Shown here: positions 1-8,469 of the stretch, in pieces
How the letters are laid out: each line of letters begins with the position of its first letter
Position numbering within the stretch: position 1 is the first letter of the stretch
Assembly (NCBI RefSeq): GCF_023923225.1
Contig: NZ_CP099489.1
Coordinates: 4,278,001 to 4,342,000, forward strand
Source of the DNA: Ornithinimicrobium faecis
GTDB taxonomy: Bacteria; Actinomycetota; Actinomycetes; Actinomycetales; Dermatophilaceae
DNA: 64,000 nucleotides
Direction: 5' to 3'
Made by a program: the position numbers and the translations under genes
The notes under the pieces: generated by a model
What the model saw: only the letters and a program-made list of their open reading frames with translations
Databases searched by the model: none
What the model was told of the DNA's origin: nothing

Positions 1-3000
1 GTGCCGTCAGGCAGGATCTCGTATCGGTACATGCCTTGACCGATCGTGGTAGCCCACAGGTAGCCCTCGTGCACCACCAGGCTCGCGAAGTACTTGCCGT
101 TGGTGTTGCCGGATGCCGTCGGCAGCAGGACCTTCTCAAACTCGGCACCTTCGACGGGGACGAACTCTTCCGGGTCACCCGGGTCGCCGCCACTGCCCTC
201 ACCGGTGGTGAAGGTGGTCTCGAACGGTGCAAAGGACTGACCGGCACCATCGAGCACGCCGTCGATGACATAGCGGTAGGTCGAGTTCGGCTCAAGAGGA
301 GCGGCCGGGCTGATCGCGATGGTGTCGTTGCCTCCGGTCGAGCCTCGGTTGCCTTCGACCTCGACGTCGCCGGTCGCGGTGACCTTGAACAACCTGACTG
401 CCTCGTCTGTCAGCGAGGTCTGTCGGTCTGGATCCACAGCGATGCCAGTGCCGGGGACACTGACCGAGGCCGACACGGCGGTGTCGAGCGACACATCGGT
501 GGCCCGGTTGGCTGGGACGGTCAGCGTTGCGTGCGGCTGTGCTCCCAGGCTCCGGATCTGCACGTAACTGATCTTGGTGTTGGCCCCACCCACCGCAGTC
601 ACGGTGAGCTTGCCATCCGTCACGCCGGCGTGTGCCGTCGCCTCCAGGAACTCCTGGGCCGAGTTGGCCTGGAACTCGCGGATGATGACGCCGCCCTCGA
701 CATTCAGCGCGTGCAGCGAGTCGTAGGTGCTGCTGCTGGGCTGATCACCGACTGCAACCGTCACCTCGTAGAGGCCGTTGGGCACGGCGATCTCCCAGGC
801 ACCCGGGTCGCACTCGTTGGCGGAGCAGTCCGGGCTGCCGTCGTAGACGGTTCCGATATCGCCGTACTGCATGTGCTGGAAGGTGTTCAGGAGCGGCTCG
901 ATTCCAGCGCGGGCTCGATCCCGGGTGTTTCCGGTCATGTCCAGTGGAGTGTCCGTGCCCTGGGCAACCCAGCCGTATTCCAGGCCGTCCCCGCGGTCGC
1001 CGTAACCGGCACCGATGTCGGCAATGAAGCCGTCTGGGACTGCGGTGGGGGCCGGCTGGAAGTTGATGTCCAGCGCGATGTCGTCGACCACAGTGATCTG
1101 GAAAGTCTCCTCCCCGGTGTCCGTGCCGTCATCACCGGTGACAGTCACGTCATACGGACTGCCTGCCACGGTGCCCTGGTCCAGGGTCCCGGAGATGTCG
1201 CCATCGGCGTAGGTCAGGCCGGCTGGCAGCCCGTCGACCTCCACAGTGATCTCATCGCCATCCTCGTCAAAGGTGCTCACGGGGATGATCGTCTGCTGAC
1301 CCTCGAACAGCGTCCGGTCACCAGTAAGCAGCACCTCGGGAGCGATGTTCGGCTCCTCCGGCACCTCCTCCTGAGTCACCGAGAAGTCGCCGAAGGTCAT
1401 CGTGACCGAGTTGGTGGCCTCGTTGCGGGCGGTGGCAAAGACACCGGCGAAGCTGGTTGGTCCGCTGACCCCGTCGCTCAGCACAGCCCCTTCGAAGAAC
1501 GACTCGGGGATGCCCTCGAACGTGCCCAACTCGATGACCTCACCGTCACCGACCTGGTAGGAACCGGTGGCGGTGTTAGTCGCGGCGTCCAAGACCATGG
1601 TCAGCGTGACATCGGTTCCCTGCGGGAAGACCGGTCCGTTCATCTCGTTGGCCGTGCCGGAAGCGACGCCATCGACCTCGCGCTGGAACTGGGCTCGGAC
1701 GTTGGAGCCGGCCTGGTTCTGCACAGTCAGGTTGACCAGGTTGTCCTCGTCAAGTCCGAACCAGATGCCGCCCTTCTCAGAGTTCGCCGAGGTGTCGAAG
1801 TCTGGCGTCACGACGGTGGAACTGACCGTCGTTGTTGCGCTCTGAGCCACGACCCCGACACCCAGCGCGTTGAGCTGCGTGTTCGTGCCGGCGCTCAGGG
1901 CTGGAGTCTGATACTGGATCCCACGCGTTGCGGTGATTGTGAGGCCATCACCGGTGACATCGAGCAGGTCAGCCTCGTAACCGGGCACCTCAGCGTTGCT
2001 TGGCTCGCCGTCGGCGGGGAGCCGGTCTGAGGGTGGATCGACCATCGTGAACCCGATCCCCTCGCCGTCCACGTCCTGCAGTCCAGCGTCAGTGCCATCA
2101 AGTGCCAACTCGACAGGCGTCTCCGGCGTGATGGTGGCACAGGGCAGGCTCGACAGCGGCGAGCATGACTCGGCGGGCTCATCGGCGGTCACGACGTGCT
2201 GCAGATTGAAACCAGACGCACCTGACGTGCCACGGACGACCCACTCGTAGGAGCCCTCTTCCACCGGCCAGGACAAGACTGATGGGTTTTGTCCAGCATT
2301 AGCGCTGGCGACGACACCGCCATCCCCGTCCATGAGGTAGAGCTCCAGGTTCGCCGCAGCATCATCCCAGGACAATGTGCCGCTCACCTCGCCAGTCGTG
2401 CTGACGCCGAACGAGTAAGCGCGTGCCGACTCCGTCGCGGCCTCAACCGTTCCCAGCAGGGTCCACGCCAGGGCACTGGTCTGGATCTCCGGGACTGTGA
2501 GGGTGTAGTGGGCAGCCCCCTCCGCTGCACCGACATAGAGTCGATACATCGTCCCCGCCTCAACGGCGAAGGACATCGTCTCGGCCGGCAGCCCAGTGCG
2601 GGAGAGTCCGACCAGTGGCCCGCCGTTGGGCTTGGTGGGGTCCGCCACCTCACGCACATAGAGGTCGAGGTCGGCTGCTTCATCCCAATCAAGTTCCGCA
2701 GTGGCGATACCGCTGGACGGCGCGATGTAGTCGTGGGACCGGAGCAACTGGGGACCGCCCCTGACGAATCCCGCCTGTCCGAGGTAGGACCGCTCCGGTC
2801 CGACCTGGAGATCCCAATCGAGGGAGAAGTTGGTCACGCCACTGTCGACCAACACGTCGAAGGTGTAGTCACCGGGCTCGAGCGCCTCGGCAGACACCAC
2901 TTCCGGGTGGGCATCCGTGCCGGCGAAGGCAATCCCGTTACCGTCCGCGTCACGAATTCGCAGGGTCAGGTCAGCATCGTCGTCCCATGACAGCGCACCG

Positions 3001-4115
3001 GTCAGCAGGCCAGGCTGCACCACGGGGATGGTGAAACTCTGCATGCGACGTCGGTCCATATCCACCGTGCCGGAAAGCGCTGAGCTGGGGGCCTCAAGAG
3101 AGGCCACCAGGTCGAACCCAGTCGGCGAGGTAGCACCACGCACGATGACGCGGTACCTGTCCCCGGCTGACACGAGCAGACTGACCTTCTCGCGTTCTGC
3201 GTTGGTGACGGACCGCTCAACGATCGTGCCCGGGACGTCATCCGCTCCCAGCTCACGCACGAACATGTTGAGGTCGGCGTCCTCGTATGCCGTCAGGTCC
3301 AGGGTGAGCACCCCGTCCTCGACGATGTCCAGATCGTGTGCCGCGAACGTCGTGGTTGCGCCGTTCGGGTAGGTCAGGCCGATCTGGTTAGTCACCTTGC
3401 GGGCGTCCCCCACAGAGATGGGACCAGTCGATCGGATGTCCGTCGTGAGCTCGTAAGCGGCCAGCGCTGGGGCACGAGACCGGACAACCCACTCGTAGTC
3501 ACCAGCAGGAATGTTGAACGTGGCTCGCTCGGGGTGCGCATTGGTCTGGACACTGGCAACGACGCCGTCGGCGGATCGCAGATGCACAGCCAGGTCGCCA
3601 TCGCCAACCCAGTCAAGGCTCACGCCGACGGCCCCGTCTTCTGACAGGTTGAACGCGTGAGTACGGCTCGTGTAGCGGTCCGGGTCCAGAGTCCCCAGAA
3701 ACGTGGTGCTCTCGCTCGAGTGAATGTTGGTCAAGAGCGTGTAGTCCGAGGCCCCTGCCGCGGCTTGCACGGAGATGCCGTAGCGCTCGCCGGCCACTGC
3801 AGGGAAGGAAACCTGCTCAGGCTGCGAAGCGGTGATGCTCGTTGTCACGACTTGATCAACGGCACCATCGGACAACGTGTAGATGCGGAGATTGAGGTCC
3901 GCCTCGGGGTTGTCCCAATTCAACTGGACGGACATCGTCCCATCGGTTGTCGCCGTCAGATCGTGTCGTTGCCACTTCACCCCGCTGGCATCAACCGATC
4001 CTCCGGCTTCTGCCGCCCGCGCGACCGGGGCCTGGATCACAGCGAGAAGGCTGAACAGGAGAGCCAAGACGCCCAGGAAGGCGACCGAAGGCTTGAAGGA
4101 CAGGGGACTGCTCAC
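1..4115 (-). CDS. Giant secreted multidomain protein (PPC-like repeats, Ig-like, malectin, Big_5), partial at window edge
   Basis: Open minus-strand frame from a GTG at 4115 to the window edge (at least 1371 codons). An AGGAGG-like site sits 7 nt before the GTG, and a signal peptide ending near APVARA covers about residues 1-35. Six repeats about 100 residues apart (cores near residues 63, 163, 277, 375, 475 and 580) share a L-x-W-D-x-x-A-D-L-x-L-x-x-R-D pattern typical of bacterial pre-peptidase C-terminal (PPC) beta-sandwich domains. A LamG-like beta region follows (about 660-910), then an Ig/cadherin-like domain (about 915-1008), a malectin-type carbohydrate-binding domain starting INFQP (about 1014-1190), a Big_5 Ig-like domain (about 1195-1300), and the start of what looks like a beta-propeller. 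No catalytic site is visible. Extracellular glycan binding is inferred from the malectin domain and the neighbouring polysaccharide genes. It lies 50 nt behind the 4771 gene, so the two are probably cotranscribed. Confidence 0.85.
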   Translation of the reverse strand, partial: MSSPLSFKPSVAFLGVLALLFSLLAVIQAPVARAAEAGGSVDASGVKWQRHDLTATTDGTMSVQLNWDNPEADLNLRIYTLSDGAVDQVVTTSITASQPEQVSFPAVAGERYGISVQAAAGASDYTLLTNIHSSESTTFLGTLDPDRYTSRTHAFNLSEDGAVGVSLDWVGDGDLAVHLRSADGVVASVQTNAHPERATFNIPAGDYEWVVRSRAPALAAYELTTDIRSTGPISVGDARKVTNQIGLTYPNGATTTFAAHDLDIVEDGVLTLDLTAYEDADLNMFVRELGADDVPGTIVERSVTNAEREKVSLLVSAGDRYRVIVRGATSPTGFDLVASLEAPSSALSGTVDMDRRRMQSFTIPVVQPGLLTGALSWDDDADLTLRIRDADGNGIAFAGTDAHPEVVSAEALEPGDYTFDVLVDSGVTNFSLDWDLQVGPERSYLGQAGFVRGGPQLLRSHDYIAPSSGIATAELDWDEAADLDLYVREVADPTKPNGGPLVGLSRTGLPAETMSFAVEAGTMYRLYVGAAEGAAHYTLTVPEIQTSALAWTLLGTVEAATESARAYSFGVSTTGEVSGTLSWDDAAANLELYLMDGDGGVVASANAGQNPSVLSWPVEEGSYEWVVRGTSGASGFNLQHVVTADEPAESCSPLSSLPCATITPETPVELALDGTDAGLQDVDGEGIGFTMVDPPSDRLPADGEPSNAEVPGYEADLLDVTGDGLTITATRGIQYQTPALSAGTNTQLNALGVGVVAQSATTTVSSTVVTPDFDTSANSEKGGIWFGLDEDNLVNLTVQNQAGSNVRAQFQREVDGVASGTANEMNGPVFPQGTDVTLTMVLDAATNTATGSYQVGDGEVIELGTFEGIPESFFEGAVLSDGVSGPTSFAGVFATARNEATNSVTMTFGDFSVTQEEVPEEPNIAPEVLLTGDRTLFEGQQTIIPVSTFDEDGDEITVEVDGLPAGLTYADGDISGTLDQGTVAGSPYDVTVTGDDGTDTGEETFQITVVDDIALDINFQPAPTAVPDGFIADIGAGYGDRGDGLEYGWVAQGTDTPLDMTGNTRDRARAGIEPLLNTFQHMQYGDIGTVYDGSPDCSANECDPGAWEIAVPNGLYEVTVAVGDQPSSSTYDSLHALNVEGGVIIREFQANSAQEFLEATAHAGVTDGKLTVTAVGGANTKISYVQIRSLGAQPHATLTVPANRATDVSLDTAVSASVSVPGTGIAVDPDRQTSLTDEAVRLFKVTATGDVEVEGNRGSTGGNDTIAISPAAPLEPNSTYRYVIDGVLDGAGQSFAPFETTFTTGEGSGGDPGDPEEFVPVEGAEFEKVLLPTASGNTNGKYFASLVVHEGYLWATTIGQGMYRYEILPDG

Positions 4116-4165
4116 GGGGGTTCCTCCAAGTGCTTGCGCGGGGGTTGGGTGGGGTTGCACAGGGC

Positions 4166-4771
4166 TCATCGGTCGTCGCCCTCCGGAGCGTCTGGCAGCA
4201 AGGTCTGCAGGCGGTCATTGAATTGGTCCGCGTCCTCATCGAGGTCGTCGAGGGACTCCGCCGCGGGGTCTGATTCGATCCCGGCGTCCCACTCAGCCGG
4301 GTCACCCGGATCTGACGCAGATGTCTCTGAGGCATCGATCGCCTCGTCAAGCTCTGCTTCAGCCTGCGCGACGTCGTCGCTGAGCGGCACCCCGTCCTCA
4401 ACGGCGGCAACGAGGGCCGCCACGTCAGCATCTGACAGTTCATCGGTGGCCGTCTCGTCTAGAGAGAGCATCGTGCGAATCTCTTCGTCGCTGGGTTCGG
4501 CGCCGGGGCCGATCGGCACGGTCGAGACGCCGCCTGCCCCTGCGGGCCGCCCACTCAGGCCCACCGGTTGGGTGTCGTCCGCGGGCGTGGAGTCGCCCCC
4601 CACCTCGACAGTTGGCGGCGTGCCTGCCGCCAGGTCCGGGTCCTCCCCCAGATCCATCTGCCAGATCCCGACGACGCCAGCGGCCACGACCAGCAAACTG
4701 GCACCGCCGACCACCCAACGCTTGGGGTGCGACGCCTTCCGGCGGCGCTGAGTTTGCATAGCTTGTTCCAC
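4166..4771 (-). CDS. Single-pass membrane protein with acidic extracytoplasmic domain
   Basis: 201 residues from a GTG preceded by GAGAGGG. A short basic N-terminus (QRRRKASHPKRW) is followed by one hydrophobic segment (about residues 19-37) and then a very acidic, Ala/Asp/Glu/Ser-rich, low-complexity tail. The topology is probably cytoplasm-in, tail-out. No enzymatic motif or family is recognised. It is the first gene of a transcript that continues into the giant secreted protein, so it may anchor or assist that protein; this is inference only. The many Asp and Glu residues could bind cations. Confidence 0.75.
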   Translation of the reverse strand: MEQAMQTQRRRKASHPKRWVVGGASLLVVAAGVVGIWQMDLGEDPDLAAGTPPTVEVGGDSTPADDTQPVGLSGRPAGAGGVSTVPIGPGAEPSDEEIRTMLSLDETATDELSDADVAALVAAVEDGVPLSDDVAQAEAELDEAIDASETSASDPGDPAEWDAGIESDPAAESLDDLDEDADQFNDRLQTLLPDAPEGDDR

Positions 4772-4964
4772 GCGAGTCCCTCTCTCACGAAACCTTCGGT
4801 TGCCAATGAAGATCGTGGATGGTCCTTGAGGGGGCCTCGCGGTTCGGTCACAAATCTATAACAAGTTCCAAGTTTTGGTCATTCATAGGTAAAGACTAGG
4901 TCAGGTCTCGTGCACCCCTGCGCACGAGAAGTGCCCCCGTGAGCCAAGAGAAGGAACCATCACT
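4772..4964. promoter_or_regulatory. Divergent intergenic region, AT-rich core
   Basis: 193 bases between divergently transcribed genes. Around 4850-4900 the sequence is clearly richer in A and T than the surroundings (CACAAATCTATAACAAG and ATTCATAGGTAAAGACTAGG), as expected for back-to-back promoters in a GC-rich genome. No -35/-10 pair could be fixed with confidence. The plus-strand regulator next door is a plausible ligand for sites here. Confidence 0.4.
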
Positions 4965-5660
4965 GTGACTGCTGGCGCCCCCCTCACCATCGTTCCGTTC
5001 TCTGCCGACCCACAGGTCCTTGATGATTTCTTGACCTTCGTGAGCGACCTCAATCTCTCGTTCCAGGTCGAACGGCACCCCGAGACCGTGGCATTGGCAG
5101 CGGGTCACCGCCCTCGATCCGTCATCGTGGCACTCGGCCTGGCGGAGGGTCCTATGGAGCAGTTCATCCGAGATCTCACGTCATCCGCTGGGCCGCAGCA
5201 CACCGTCTTGGCGCTGGTGCGCGACCTCAGCGAGGAGCAGGAGTCGACCTTGCTGGAGGTCGGTGCCCGAGACGCACTCAATCTCCCCTCCACAGCCGGT
5301 CGGCTCCGAGCTCGACTGGCCCTGGCCATGCGTGGATTCCCCCTCCCCACGTCAGATGTCGCCGAGGTGGTGCGCCGTGGCTGTCTGGCGATCCATCTCG
5401 GCCGACGGGAAGTGCGGGTCCACAACGAAGAAGTCGGGCTCACCAAGACGGAGTTCGACCTTCTGGCCAGCCTTGCCCAGCGCCCCAGGAATGTGCTCAG
5501 CCGGCAGGAACTCACATCGGCCGTGATGGGGCACGACCATATGGGTGCACGGGCCCTCGAGTCACACCTCAGCCGCCTGCGCCGCAAGATCGAACTCGCC
5601 GGCGGACCGCGACTCGTGGAGCCGGTCCGCGGGGTCGGCTATCGACTCGGCGTGTCCTGA
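4965..5660 (+). CDS. Winged-helix transcriptional regulator with degenerate receiver domain
   Basis: 231 residues, GTG start with an AGAAGGA-type ribosome site. The C-terminal ~95 residues match the OmpR/PhoB winged helix: LTKTEFDLLASLAQRPRNVL, the recognition-helix region SHLSRLRRKIE and the wing ending VRGVGYRLG. The N-terminal ~120 residues have a CheY-like length, but where the phosphoacceptor Asp should follow beta-3 the sequence reads SVIVALGL, with no acidic residue. It is therefore probably a phosphorylation-independent (atypical) response regulator. No sensor kinase is adjacent. It lies 13 nt before a glycosyltransferase and diverges from the giant secreted protein, so control of the exopolysaccharide genes is a reasonable inference. 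Confidence 0.85.
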   Translation: MTAGAPLTIVPFSADPQVLDDFLTFVSDLNLSFQVERHPETVALAAGHRPRSVIVALGLAEGPMEQFIRDLTSSAGPQHTVLALVRDLSEEQESTLLEVGARDALNLPSTAGRLRARLALAMRGFPLPTSDVAEVVRRGCLAIHLGRREVRVHNEEVGLTKTEFDLLASLAQRPRNVLSRQELTSAVMGHDHMGARALESHLSRLRRKIELAGGPRLVEPVRGVGYRLGVS

Positions 5661-5673
5661 CAGCGGCAGTCCT

Positions 5674-6858
5674 GTGCTGGACAAGGCACCGCAACCTCAG
5701 GCAGGGCACGGTGGCCAAGCAATTCTGCTGTATGCCGTGACAGCCCCTGAGACGGCCGTCTCCTTCTTGCGTGGTCAATTGGCCTTCATGGCAGGCCAAG
5801 GCTATGCCGTGCACCTCCTGTGCGGTTCCACGAGCGCCGAGCTAGAAGCGCTTTGTCACCGTGAACATGCCACATTGCACGTCGCTGAGACGGCGCGGGA
5901 GCCGAGCGTCAGATCCGATCTCAGGAGCTTCCTCGGGGTGCTCCGATCAATGAGATCCCTGCGCCCCCACGTCCTGGTCGCAGGGACACCGAAGATGAGC
6001 CTCCTGAGCCTGGTGGCCGCGCGAATGCTGCGGGTGCCGGTCCGCATCTATCTGTGCCACGGACTTCGATTCGAGGGTGCCAACGGTCTTGCACGACGGA
6101 CACTTCAACTGCTTGAGCGGGTGCTCATCACCTGCGCCACGGACGTGGTGGCGGTCAGTGCAACCGTCCGTGACGCCCTCATCACTATGGGAGCATCCAC
6201 GGCCCGGCTCCATCTCGTCGGGCACGGCTCCGCGAACGGCGTGGACCACCACCGGTTCACTTCTGAAGTCCCTGACAAGGTCGCGACTCGGCAGTTCAGT
6301 GACGAGACACCGTTCGTCCTACTGTTTGTTGGGCGGCTCACGCGCGACAAGGGGACGCTGGAACTCGAGGCCATCGCACGGCACTTTTCCTCCAACCCCA
6401 ACGTCCTCCTCAAGATCGTCGGGACACCCGAAGCGGCCGACCAGGAGGACCAACGGCGAATAGAACGCCTGACCACCATGGCAGGCGTCGACTACATTCC
6501 TCACGTGGTTGATGTTGAACGCGCCTATGGCGCGGCAGACCTCCTCGTGCTGCCCACTCGGCGCGAGGGGCTGTCCACGGTCGTGATCGAGGCAGGTGCC
6601 TGCGGCGTGCCGACCGTCGCCTATGCCGTCACCGGGACGATCGACTGCATCCAGGACGGTGTGACCGGCACACTGGTGCCCCCAGGCGATCTCGGTGGTC
6701 TCATCCGGGCGATTGAGACTTTCGCGGACGACCCCGAGCGCACCAAAGGCGCTGGGCGTGCGGCCGCACGCTTGGTGAGAGCCCGCTTCGACCAACCGGT
6801 TGTCTGGCAGTTGTGGGCAGAGTTCCTGGCGGCGCGGCGGGAATCGTGGGCCACATGA
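5674..6858 (+). CDS. Glycosyltransferase family 4 (CapM-like)
   Basis: 394 residues from GTG 5674, the first in-frame start after the regulator stop (13 nt gap); the ribosome site is weak. It has GT-B architecture. The N-terminal Rossmann domain starts AILLYAVTAPETAVSF, with RIYLCHGLRFEG near the middle. The C-terminal nucleotide-sugar-binding half has FVLLFVGRLTRDKGTLEL and the E-x7-E region REGLSTVVIEAGACGVP. It resembles the GT4 group with CapM/WbpL-like capsule enzymes that use UDP-sugars. It acts at the cytoplasmic membrane face on a lipid-linked intermediate (family knowledge). Its TGA overlaps the ATG of the phosphatase gene, so the two are translationally coupled. Confidence 0.87.
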   Translation: MLDKAPQPQAGHGGQAILLYAVTAPETAVSFLRGQLAFMAGQGYAVHLLCGSTSAELEALCHREHATLHVAETAREPSVRSDLRSFLGVLRSMRSLRPHVLVAGTPKMSLLSLVAARMLRVPVRIYLCHGLRFEGANGLARRTLQLLERVLITCATDVVAVSATVRDALITMGASTARLHLVGHGSANGVDHHRFTSEVPDKVATRQFSDETPFVLLFVGRLTRDKGTLELEAIARHFSSNPNVLLKIVGTPEAADQEDQRRIERLTTMAGVDYIPHVVDVERAYGAADLLVLPTRREGLSTVVIEAGACGVPTVAYAVTGTIDCIQDGVTGTLVPPGDLGGLIRAIETFADDPERTKGAGRAAARLVRARFDQPVVWQLWAEFLAARRESWAT

Positions 6859-7490
6859 CCCAAGGCGCATCCCAGGGGACCTCAAAGGACGTGGGCCCAC
6901 CTTCCGGGCCCCAGCCTCCAGCACCCCAAATCCTGGTGGTCTGCACAGGCAACGTGTGCCGTTCGCCCCTGGTCGAGCGGCTCTTGCAACCAGTGCTGGA
7001 CCGGGTGTTCGGGATCGGCGGCGTGGGAGTGCGATCCGCCGGAACCGGCGCGCTGACCGGCGAGCCGATGGACAGGCGCGCTGCAGGTGTGCTCCTTGGC
7101 CTCGGCGGAGACAGTGCTGGCTTCGTCTCCCGACAACTGGAACCCACGATGGTCGCGAACGCCTCCCTGGTCCTCACCGCGACCCGCGAGCATCGGGCCA
7201 CCGCCGTCCGAATGCATCCACGAGCGCTGCACCGCGCCTTCACTGTTCGCGAGTTCGCCGCGCTGCTCCGTGGCGCAAGCATCGAACGGGTGCCCACCGA
7301 CCCCGTCGCATGCCTAGCGGCGCTCGCGGAGGTGGCGATGTCTCGAAAGGTGCACCTGGCCGGCCAGAATCCCAACAACCTGGACATCGTCGACCCTTAT
7401 CGCAGACCCGATGACGCCTATGCCCTGATGCGCGCCCAGATTGCCCCGGCCATCGAGATCATCGGAGCCGCCCTGACGCCTGCACGGTGA
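6855..7490 (+). CDS. Low-molecular-weight protein-tyrosine phosphatase (Wzb-like)
   Basis: 211 residues from ATG 6855, which overlaps the glycosyltransferase stop as ATGA. The P-loop C-T-G-N-V-C-R-S (C-x5-R-S) starts near residue 29 and the general-acid motif D-P-Y is near residue 180, so the catalytic set is complete. LMW-PTPs of this kind dephosphorylate the BY-kinase that controls capsule chain length. No kinase gene is in the window, so the partner must be elsewhere. The first ~22 residues (rich in Gly, Pro and Gln) are an unstructured extension. Confidence 0.9.
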   Translation: MTQGASQGTSKDVGPPSGPQPPAPQILVVCTGNVCRSPLVERLLQPVLDRVFGIGGVGVRSAGTGALTGEPMDRRAAGVLLGLGGDSAGFVSRQLEPTMVANASLVLTATREHRATAVRMHPRALHRAFTVREFAALLRGASIERVPTDPVACLAALAEVAMSRKVHLAGQNPNNLDIVDPYRRPDDAYALMRAQIAPAIEIIGAALTPAR

Positions 7491-7557
7491 TCGCGGCTCA
7501 TCGGGTTAGGCTTCCCCACCGGAGATGTCACCGAACGGAAGCGCGGAGCCACCGCAC

Positions 7558-8457
7558 ATGACCGGACCGAATCAGGACGAGACCACCGTCGTCGCCGAGA
7601 CCGACCCACTGGGGCAGTCACTGCGCGTCGCGGCGGATCACCGTCGCAGCCGGCGCACCCAGAGGCTCCGCAAGCTCGGCCTGAGCTCTGCAGTGTTGGT
7701 GGTCGCGCTGGCGGTGTGGTGGCTCGTCACCAGGCTCGAACTGGTGCCGGCGCTGTATCTGCCGTCGCCGGGTGCGGTGTGGGATGCCTTCGTGCAGTCC
7801 AACACCTGCCGTGACCTCGACAGTGGTCGCACGGTCTGCGGCGAGCAGAACTACTACATGTGGGAGCACCTGATCGCCTCGATGCAGCGCATCGTGGTCG
7901 GGGTGGGGGTCGCGGTCGTGCTCGGCCCGCTGGTCGGGTTCCTGATGGGCAGCATCGAGTGGCTGAACACGGCGCTCGAGCCCTACCTGAACTTCCTGCG
8001 CTCCCTGCCGCCGCTGGGCTACATCGGTCTGCTGATCGTGTGGTTCGGCATCGGCAACACCAGCAAATACTGGCTGCTCTTCCTGGCCGCGTTTCCCCCG
8101 ATCGTGATCGCGACGATCAACGGGGTGCGCGGCGTGCGCGAGGACAGCATCCACGCGGCCCGCTCGATGGGCGCCAGCCGCTGGCAGGTCGGGCGCCACA
8201 TCGTGCTGCCCGCCACCCTGCCCGAGGTCATCGGCGGCATCCGCATCGCCGTGGGCTTCGCGTGGACCACCGTCGTGGCGGCCGAGCTCAACGCTGGCCT
8301 GCCCGGCATCGGCGGACTCGCCTATGTCTCCGGACAACAGCTGCAGACCGCCCTGACCATTGCCTGCATCATCGTCATCGGCCTGGCGGCCGTGGCACTG
8401 GACGCCCTGCTCAAACACCTCGGGACGCTGCTCGTGCCCTGGTATGGCCGGGCCTGA
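7558..8457 (+). CDS. ABC transporter permease, taurine/nitrate/sulfonate type
   Basis: 299 residues from ATG 7558, with CGGAG upstream; an ATG at 7525 is possible but has its GGAG too close. A hydrophobic segment lies near residues 45-62 and several more helices follow. The EAA loop is recognisable in HAARSMGASRWQVGRH, followed by LPATLPEVIGGIRIAVG, which fits BPD_transp_1 permeases of the SsuC/TauC family. It forms one transcript with the binding lipoprotein and ATPase downstream. Substrate is not settled by sequence; taurine or another sulfonate is the best family-based guess. Confidence 0.9.
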   Translation: MTGPNQDETTVVAETDPLGQSLRVAADHRRSRRTQRLRKLGLSSAVLVVALAVWWLVTRLELVPALYLPSPGAVWDAFVQSNTCRDLDSGRTVCGEQNYYMWEHLIASMQRIVVGVGVAVVLGPLVGFLMGSIEWLNTALEPYLNFLRSLPPLGYIGLLIVWFGIGNTSKYWLLFLAAFPPIVIATINGVRGVREDSIHAARSMGASRWQVGRHIVLPATLPEVIGGIRIAVGFAWTTVVAAELNAGLPGIGGLAYVSGQQLQTALTIACIIVIGLAAVALDALLKHLGTLLVPWYGRA

Positions 8458-8469
8458 CAAGGAGACACC

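Noticed and set aside
36..2030. Long plus-strand open frame (664 codons)
   Set aside because: It is codon-aligned antisense to the secreted protein on the minus strand, whose translation has a signal peptide and domain repeats; the plus-strand product has no motif.
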